Of a stretch of 13,461 nt of DNA, positions 8,425 through 13,461 are shown piece by piece. Made by a program: the position numbers and the translations under genes. The first letter of the stretch is position 1, and every line of letters begins with the position of its first letter. The DNA lies in contig RQOI01000655.1 of assembly GCA_003854995.1 (NCBI GenBank), positions 1 to 13,461 on the forward strand. The letters run 5' to 3'. The notes beneath the pieces were generated by a model, which made no database searches, had not been told where the DNA came from, and saw nothing but the letters and a program-made list of their open reading frames with translations. Origin of the DNA: Candidatus Zhuqueibacterota bacterium. GTDB lineage: Bacteria > Zhuqueibacterota > Zhuqueibacteria > Residuimicrobiales > Krinioviventaceae.

Positions 8425-11223
8425 ATGCAAAAGTACAGGATGTTCAATCGACTTTTTGCCGGACTAGCATTTTTGGTTTCGTTGATCGTGTATCTCAGAA
8501 CCATTGCGCCCACCACATCTTTCTGGGACTGCGGCGAATTCATCACCTGCTCTTACATTCTTGGCATTCCGCATCCGCCGGGCGCGCCCTTTTATCTTTT
8601 ATTGGGACGAATCTTCACCATGCTTCCCATCGCTGCGGACATTGGTCTGCGCGTGAATGTCATCTCGGCTCTTTCATCATCTTTCACTGTTTTATTCTTG
8701 TATCTGATCATCGTGCGTCTGATCAAGCAATGGCGCGGCGAGCCGAAAGATGCATTCGACAGCATCATTCTGGTGGCCAGCGGTCTGATCGGCGCTCTGG
8801 GCTTTGCCTTCACCGATACCTTCTGGTTCAACGCCGTCGAAGCTGAGGTCTATGCCATCAGCATGTTGTTCACATCCGCCATCGTCTGGCTCATCCTCAT
8901 CTGGCTGGAAAAAGCGGATCAGCCGGGCAGCGAGCGCTATCTGCTCATCATCGCCTATGTCGTTGGACTCGCCATCGCCGTCCATTTGCTCATGATTCTC
9001 GCCCTGCCGGCTATCTTTCTGGTGATCTTTTTCAAGTACCTCGATTCGCATGGTCGCGCCGTCACCTTTAAAAAGTTCGCCACCTACATTGGCATCACGC
9101 TGCTGGTGGCTTTGGTCGTGCTGGCCGTCGGCTTATCCGCCGGCATCCCTCTGCTCGGTAACTTTGTTGTCATGGGCGGCATTCTCATCGCCATAGCGCT
9201 GTTAACCCCGAATAAAAAGGACGAGTTCAGTTTTCGAATCTATACCTCTTTTCTCGCTGTCATTGTGCTCGCCTTTGCAGTGATCTATCCGGGCGTCGTG
9301 CAATATATCCCGCGCATGGCCGGCGCTTGGGGCGCATGGACGCTGGTCGCCGTCATCCTGCTCTTACTCTTCGGCGTCTATTTGAGTCATAACAAGCACA
9401 AAGTGCTCACCCTGGCACTGATGGCTCTCACACTGATCCTGACTGGCTATTCCAGTTATACGATGATTTACATTCGCTCGAATTTGAATCCGGCGGTGGA
9501 TGAGAACGATCCGGAGACGATCAAGGGCATGGTGAGCTATCTGAACCGTGAACAATACGGCAGCTGGAGCACTTTGCCGCGTCGCTATCAGGGATTGCCG
9601 CCAGACTGGCAGTTCAAGTATGAAAACAAGACCGACAATTATGAGACTTATAATTTTGCCAAACAGATGCAATTCATGTGGAATTACCAGTTGAACAAAA
9701 TGTACTGGCGATATTTTGGCTGGCAATTCATCGGCAAGGGCAGTACGCTCGGCGCCGATGGTTTCATCACGGAATTGATCTCACTCAGAGGCTTGTGGGC
9801 TTTGCCATTTCTGCTCGGATTGCTCGGCATGTTCCATCACTTTTTCAAGTATTGGCGGCATGCCTCCTTCATCGCGCTCCTCTTTCTCCTGACGGGCGTC
9901 GCCATTGTCATCTATTTGAATCAGGAGGACCCACAGCCGCGCGAGCGGGATTATGTCTTTGTCGGATCATTCTTTGCCTTTGCCATATGGATCGGCCTGG
10001 GCGTCACCTCGGTCCTCGAGTGGCTGAAAGAATCCATGCAGCAGAAAAAGGCGGTTCGAAACGGCCTGGCGATCCTCTTCATCGCCATTTTTGCGCTGGC
10101 CGTGCCGGTGAATCTGATCGCCCACAACTATTACGAGCACGATCGGACCGGAGATTACGTCGCATATGACTATTCCTACAACATCCTGCAAACCTGCGAG
10201 CCGGATGCGATCATTTTCACCAATGGCGACAATGATACGTTCCCGCTCTGGTTTTTGCAGTATGTCTACAATATACGCCGCGATGTGCGCGTCGTCAACC
10301 TGAGCCTGCTTAATACGCCCTGGTATATCAAGCAACTGAAGAACCAGGAGCCAAGGGTGCCGATCAGCTTGAACGACGAACAGATCGGCAAGCTGGAGAT
10401 CATTCCGTGGAAGACGCGTGAGATCAAGATTCCGGTGCCCGCCCGGGCGCGCCTCAAGGCGTTGCAGGATGTGCAGGAATTCGTCTCGCTGGCAGATCAG
10501 GAGTCTTTGCGGGATACGACGCTCAGCGTCACCATTGAGCCGACAGTTTTTGGCCAGGCGATACGCATACAGGATTATATGGTTTTGAACATCATCGGCG
10601 CCAACAGCTGGAACAAACCCATCTACTTTGCGGTCACAGTGTCGGACCAGAATAAAGTCAATCTCAACGATTATCTGCGCATGGATGGTCTGGATTTCAA
10701 ATTGGTGCCGCACAAAGTCGATAAAGTGAACGCAGAAAAGCTCGATAAAAACCTGACCCAGGTGTTTCAATATCGCAATCTCAACAATCCGGATGTCTAT
10801 TTCAATGACAACATCATTGGCCTGCTGCAAAATTACCGCGCTGCCTTTTTGCGGCTGGCGCATGTCTATTTGACGGAGCAGCGGTACGACAAACTGGGGC
10901 AAATACTCGAAAAGATGGAGCAAGTCATGCCCTTCGAGGTCATCCCGGCGCCGGATGTACGATTGCCGCTTCAGGTTGGCCAATACTATCACTTTGCCGG
11001 CAGACCGGATGACTTTATGCGGCTCGCCGCCTTTGCCTACAATGAAGAGCCGACAAATCCCGAGGTCGTCGGCGCCTATGTAACCCTTCTTGACCGGGAT
11101 GGGCGCTATGACGAGGCCATTGCGATTCTGCAGGAATGGCAGAAAGTGCATCCGGACGATCCCGAAGCGCAGAGAAAGCTAGAGGACATTCAGGCGCGGA
11201 AAGAAGAGACGGCGACGAATTGA
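8425..11223 (+). CDS. DUF2723 polytopic membrane protein, GT-C/protein O-mannosyltransferase-like
   Basis: This 932-residue inner-membrane protein belongs to the DUF2723 family, related to GT-C enzymes that take lipid-linked sugars at the periplasmic face. The first segment (residues ~10-25) leads into a loop with SFWDCGEF; D35 and E38 match the acidic D/E pair of the first GT-C loop. HPPGAPFYLLLGR and FWFNAVEAEVYA follow, as usual in the family. Roughly ten or more hydrophobic segments are visible to about residue 570, including PQPRERDY at 503-510 before another segment. A soluble part follows with NGDNDTF at 600-606, and the last ~45 residues (RYDEAIAILQEWQKVHPDDPEAQ region) look like a TPR helix pair. 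I chose ATG 8425 because GAGGAG at 8414-8419 is spaced five bases from it; a GTG at 8419 would overlap that site. Its acceptor (protein or glycolipid) is unknown. It follows the GT4 gene by 15 bases. Confidence 0.92.
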   Translation: MQKYRMFNRLFAGLAFLVSLIVYLRTIAPTTSFWDCGEFITCSYILGIPHPPGAPFYLLLGRIFTMLPIAADIGLRVNVISALSSSFTVLFLYLIIVRLIKQWRGEPKDAFDSIILVASGLIGALGFAFTDTFWFNAVEAEVYAISMLFTSAIVWLILIWLEKADQPGSERYLLIIAYVVGLAIAVHLLMILALPAIFLVIFFKYLDSHGRAVTFKKFATYIGITLLVALVVLAVGLSAGIPLLGNFVVMGGILIAIALLTPNKKDEFSFRIYTSFLAVIVLAFAVIYPGVVQYIPRMAGAWGAWTLVAVILLLLFGVYLSHNKHKVLTLALMALTLILTGYSSYTMIYIRSNLNPAVDENDPETIKGMVSYLNREQYGSWSTLPRRYQGLPPDWQFKYENKTDNYETYNFAKQMQFMWNYQLNKMYWRYFGWQFIGKGSTLGADGFITELISLRGLWALPFLLGLLGMFHHFFKYWRHASFIALLFLLTGVAIVIYLNQEDPQPRERDYVFVGSFFAFAIWIGLGVTSVLEWLKESMQQKKAVRNGLAILFIAIFALAVPVNLIAHNYYEHDRTGDYVAYDYSYNILQTCEPDAIIFTNGDNDTFPLWFLQYVYNIRRDVRVVNLSLLNTPWYIKQLKNQEPRVPISLNDEQIGKLEIIPWKTREIKIPVPARARLKALQDVQEFVSLADQESLRDTTLSVTIEPTVFGQAIRIQDYMVLNIIGANSWNKPIYFAVTVSDQNKVNLNDYLRMDGLDFKLVPHKVDKVNAEKLDKNLTQVFQYRNLNNPDVYFNDNIIGLLQNYRAAFLRLAHVYLTEQRYDKLGQILEKMEQVMPFEVIPAPDVRLPLQVGQYYHFAGRPDDFMRLAAFAYNEEPTNPEVVGAYVTLLDRDGRYDEAIAILQEWQKVHPDDPEAQRKLEDIQARKEETATN

Positions 11224-11248
11224 CGATTTCATTGTGATAAAATTATGC

Positions 11249-11253
11249 GGGAG
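11249..11253 (+). promoter_or_regulatory. ribosome binding site deciding a CTG start
   Basis: GGGAG lies five bases before CTG 11259-11261, the only start-like codon in frame that keeps the first membrane helix of the next gene. An out-of-frame ATG at 11245 opens a five-codon reading frame that ends in TGA at 11260-11262, overlapping the CTG by two bases. Confidence 0.5.
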
Positions 11254-11258
11254 AGAAT

Positions 11259-12269
11259 CTGAACAGACGGCGTCGACAAACGGTTGCGACTATCGGCAAA
11301 ATTCTCATCAGCATCGTGCTCATCATTTGGCTCGTTCATGAAATTGGCATTGAAAATGTCATCCTGCAGCTCAAATCAGCCAAGTGGGGGTGGGTGCTCG
11401 TCGGCGCAGGCATCTTTGCGTGCAGCAACTTTTTAGGCGCTTTTCAGTGGTTTCTGTTGTTGCGATCTCAAAGTGCGCGCTGTTCATTTTTGCACGCATT
11501 GTCCTATTATCACGTTGGTCTGTTTTTCAACAATTTTCTCATCGGCAATGTCGGAGGCGATGCCTTTCGAATTTATGATGTGGCGCGGCATGCGGGTGAT
11601 ACGACGGTCGCCGTGTCATCCGTCCTGTTCGACAGATTCATCGGTTTTTTCACCTTGACGTCGATCGCGATGGTTGTCTCAGTCACGCGAGTGCGGCTGC
11701 TCTCGTCGATGGGCATTGTCTATTTCATCGGCATTGTGCTGGTCATCTGGATGGGAACCCTGTTTTTGCTTTTTAATGAGCCCGCCGGCAGGGCTTTGGG
11801 GCGTCTCTTCAAGCCCCTGTTGCCGAATTTTATCAGCGAAAAAATTCATGAGATCTATATGGCCACCAATCAAATCAGGCATCATCGACTGGTGCTCCTC
11901 CAGCTCCTCGGAACGTCGATCTTTGTGCAGGTGTTGCGCATCATGACGCACTATTATGCGGCCCTGTCCCTGGGAGTGAGCGCCAATATGCTCTATTTCT
12001 TCATCTTCATCCCCATCGTCGCCCTGTTTGCCAGTCTGCCCATTTCCTTTGGCGGCATAGGCGTACGCGAGCAATCAGCTGTCGCCCTCTTTTCGACCAT
12101 AGGACTCGCCGCATCAAAGGTTGTGACATTTGAATTTCTTGCGTATATTATTGGCATCGCCGCAACGATTCCTGGCGGCGTCATCTTTGCCCTCCGGCGC
12201 GAGGTGCGAATAGCGCCTGAAAATATTCAGTATGCCCCTTTGCAGAATGGAGGTCCGCGCAATGAATAG
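11259..12269 (+). CDS. flippase-like membrane protein, lysylphosphatidylglycerol synthase TM family (UPF0104)
   Basis: This integral membrane protein has about eight hydrophobic segments and no soluble MprF-type catalytic domain. Family signatures are NVGGDAFR (G99-G100-D101), LFDRFIGF (D125-R126) and the late SFGGIGVRE (265-271). Relatives are annotated as flippase-like or as AglD-like archaeal glycosylation proteins, so a role in moving or processing a lipid is plausible but unproven. Start choice: a GTG at 11316 would give 317 residues but cuts through the first membrane helix and has no ribosome binding site. Reading back in frame to a stop at 11238-11240, CTG 11259 gives 336 residues beginning with a basic NRRRRQ patch before KILISIVLIIWLV, as expected for this family, and has GGGAG in place. 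A sequence error (ATG to CTG, or an indel linked to ATG 11245) is possible. Membership is firm; the start is moderate. The gene overlaps the following gene by eight bases. Confidence 0.88.
   Translation: MNRRRRQTVATIGKILISIVLIIWLVHEIGIENVILQLKSAKWGWVLVGAGIFACSNFLGAFQWFLLLRSQSARCSFLHALSYYHVGLFFNNFLIGNVGGDAFRIYDVARHAGDTTVAVSSVLFDRFIGFFTLTSIAMVVSVTRVRLLSSMGIVYFIGIVLVIWMGTLFLLFNEPAGRALGRLFKPLLPNFISEKIHEIYMATNQIRHHRLVLLQLLGTSIFVQVLRIMTHYYAALSLGVSANMLYFFIFIPIVALFASLPISFGGIGVREQSAVALFSTIGLAASKVVTFEFLAYIIGIAATIPGGVIFALRREVRIAPENIQYAPLQNGGPRNE
12249..12253 (+). promoter_or_regulatory. ribosome binding site setting the lipoprotein start
   Basis: GGAGG lies eight bases before ATG 12262, within the end of the preceding gene. 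An in-frame ATG at 12232 would place ten non-hydrophobic residues ahead of the signal sequence and lacks a comparable site, so 12262 is preferred. Confidence 0.75.
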
Positions 12270-13296
12270 AAAACAACATGTTATCTTCGCACTTGGCATC
12301 GCACTCCTGCTCCTCATCGCTCTCTCGTGCAGCATGAAGCGGGAGTCGCTGGGCTCTCTGGACAAGATCATCGTCATCGCTGACTCGACTGAATGGGCAG
12401 CGATCGGCGACGATGTACTGGCGGTCATGGATAGAACGATCAATACGCCGCAGCCCGAATCGATTTTCAATCTTTTGCAGAAAAATCCTGCCGAGCTGAA
12501 AAAGCTGACGCGTTTCCCCAATCTGCTCGTCGTCGGAACCCTGGAGGTGCAGGGAGAAATGGGTGAATTGCTCGAAAAACTCATCGCCGGCTCGCAGTCC
12601 CGCATAGAGGCGGACAGCGCTTTTCTGTTCAACAAGACCGATCCCTGGGCGAAAAATCAGCTGCTGGTGCTGGCGGTGTCCAGAGATATTCCCACTTTGC
12701 GAAAAAATCTGCGCGAGAATGGCGAGCGTATGTTCAAATTGTTCGATGAAAATATGGCGGCGAATGTCCTGAAATCGCTCTATGTTCATTTTGAGCAGCA
12801 GGATATCAGTAAAAAACTCATGGAAAAGCACGGCTGGAGTATTCGGGTGCAACATGATTATTTTGTCGCCGTCGATTCGAGCGAAATTCGCTATGTCTGG
12901 CTGCGCCGAGTTAATCCGCAACGCTGGTTTTCTGTCTACTGGGAGCCGACGGACGATCCATCCCTGCTGTCAAAGGAATGGATGGTGCAAAAGAGAGCCG
13001 ATATCATTGCCAACTATTATGATGGCGATTACATCTATGAAGACGACACGATGAAAGTGCAGGAAAACATCGTGGATTTCAACGGCCGTTACGCCATCCG
13101 CCTGGATGGGGTGTGGCAAAATGACAAGCACGTCATGGGCGGGCCGTTCCGGTCATATGGTTTCTATGACGAGGGCGATGGTCGCCTCTACCTGATCGAT
13201 TTGTCCGTCTATGCGCCCGGCCAGCCCAAATATCAGTACCTGCGGCAGCTGGACGGCATCGCTTCCACCTTTAGAACGAGAGCAGCAGAAGAATGA
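12262..13296 (+). CDS. DUF4837 family lipoprotein
   Basis: This 344-residue protein has no assigned function. It begins MNRKQH, then a strongly hydrophobic run (residues 7-21) ending IALSC with Cys23 as the probable lipidated residue. It should therefore be exported and anchored in the inner or outer membrane. The -3 residue is Ala rather than the commoner Leu, so the lipobox is acceptable but not perfect. The mature part fits DUF4837: an early KIIVIADSTEW, a NLLVVG strand, then PWAKNQLLVLAV, and a C-terminal half with WMVQKRADI and NGRYAIRLDGVWQNDKHVMG. The family is known mainly from Bacteroidota and related FCB lineages. It overlaps the membrane protein gene by eight bases, and its TGA overlaps the purE ATG, so translation with both neighbours is probably coupled. 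Nothing in the sequence shows a catalytic site. Confidence 0.87.
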   Translation: MNRKQHVIFALGIALLLLIALSCSMKRESLGSLDKIIVIADSTEWAAIGDDVLAVMDRTINTPQPESIFNLLQKNPAELKKLTRFPNLLVVGTLEVQGEMGELLEKLIAGSQSRIEADSAFLFNKTDPWAKNQLLVLAVSRDIPTLRKNLRENGERMFKLFDENMAANVLKSLYVHFEQQDISKKLMEKHGWSIRVQHDYFVAVDSSEIRYVWLRRVNPQRWFSVYWEPTDDPSLLSKEWMVQKRADIIANYYDGDYIYEDDTMKVQENIVDFNGRYAIRLDGVWQNDKHVMGGPFRSYGFYDEGDGRLYLIDLSVYAPGQPKYQYLRQLDGIASTFRTRAAEE

Positions 13297-13461
13297 AAGT
13301 CGCGATAGTCATGGGCAGTGCGTCCGATGCGCCCATCATGCAGGCTGCAGAGGAGTATCTGGCCTACTTTAACATTGAATTTGAGACATTCACCTTGTCG
13401 GCGCACCGGATGCCGCAGCAGACCAGCGATTTTGCCAGGACAGCGGCGGCAAAAGGATTCG
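13293..13461 (+). CDS. purE: N5-carboxyaminoimidazole ribonucleotide mutase PurE (5' part, cut by window edge)
   Basis: Only the first 56 codons are present. PurE converts N5-CAIR to CAIR in de novo purine synthesis, in the cytoplasm, as an octamer. The visible part contains the substrate-binding MGSASD at residues 7-12 (S9, D12) and the SAHR motif at 36-39 with the catalytic His38, in the order and spacing expected for the family. The residue after SAHR is Met where Thr is commonest. The ATG at 13293 overlaps the TGA of the DUF4837 gene in an ATGA junction, with only weak purine-rich sequence upstream, which suggests translational coupling. The class (bacterial mutase or CO2-using carboxylase) and the presence of a following purK cannot be judged from this fragment. 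Confidence 0.95.
   Translation, partial: MKVAIVMGSASDAPIMQAAEEYLAYFNIEFETFTLSAHRMPQQTSDFARTAAAKGF

Noticed and set aside
9967..11151. Minus-strand open frame of about 394 codons opposite the DUF2723 gene
   Set aside because: The sense strand carries conserved DUF2723 motifs throughout; the antisense product has no recognisable features.

Overview
The window reads as a chromosomal stretch of a Gram-negative-type bacterium, most likely from the Bacteroidota/Calditrichota/KSB1 side of the FCB superphylum. This placement is an inference from gene content: a DUF2723 GT-C membrane enzyme, a DUF4837 lipoprotein and a DUF4139 exported protein are families seen mainly in that group. Base composition is moderately GC-rich in the genes and AT-rich in the leader before valS. 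Nothing looks like a prophage, insertion sequence, CRISPR array, tRNA or rRNA.

Layout. Positions 1-71 (minus strand) hold what appears to be the first 23 codons of a divergent gene whose N-terminus resembles the DNA-binding helix of LacI-type regulators. An AT-rich intergenic region follows, with a good sigma70-like promoter pointing right. Everything else lies on the plus strand: valS (valyl-tRNA synthetase), a secreted DUF4139 protein, recG (branch-migration helicase), a SAM-dependent methyltransferase, a GT4 glycosyltransferase, a large DUF2723 membrane glycosyltransferase-like protein, a flippase-like integral membrane protein of the lysylphosphatidylglycerol synthase TM family, a DUF4837 lipoprotein, and the 5' end of purE, cut by the window edge.

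How the genes fit together. From recG onward spacing is tight: 47, 3, 15 and about 35 bases, then overlaps of 8 and 4 bases. The run from recG to purE is therefore probably one transcription unit mixing housekeeping genes (recG, purE) with a cell-surface module. The methyltransferase, GT4, GT-C enzyme and flippase-like protein form a plausible lipid-linked sugar or protein-glycosylation set: a cytoplasmic sugar transferase and modifying methylase, a periplasm-facing transferase, and a polytopic membrane protein of a family often linked to lipid handling. The substrate cannot be read from sequence.

Two start sites matter. The flippase-like gene has no ATG, GTG or TTG that preserves its first membrane segment; the best start is a CTG at 11259 behind a good ribosome binding site. 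The DUF4837 lipoprotein should start at 12262 and the DUF2723 protein at 8425. I saw no clearly undescribed system. The best leads are the glycosylation-like cassette, the CTG start, and the divergent regulator-like gene at the left edge.
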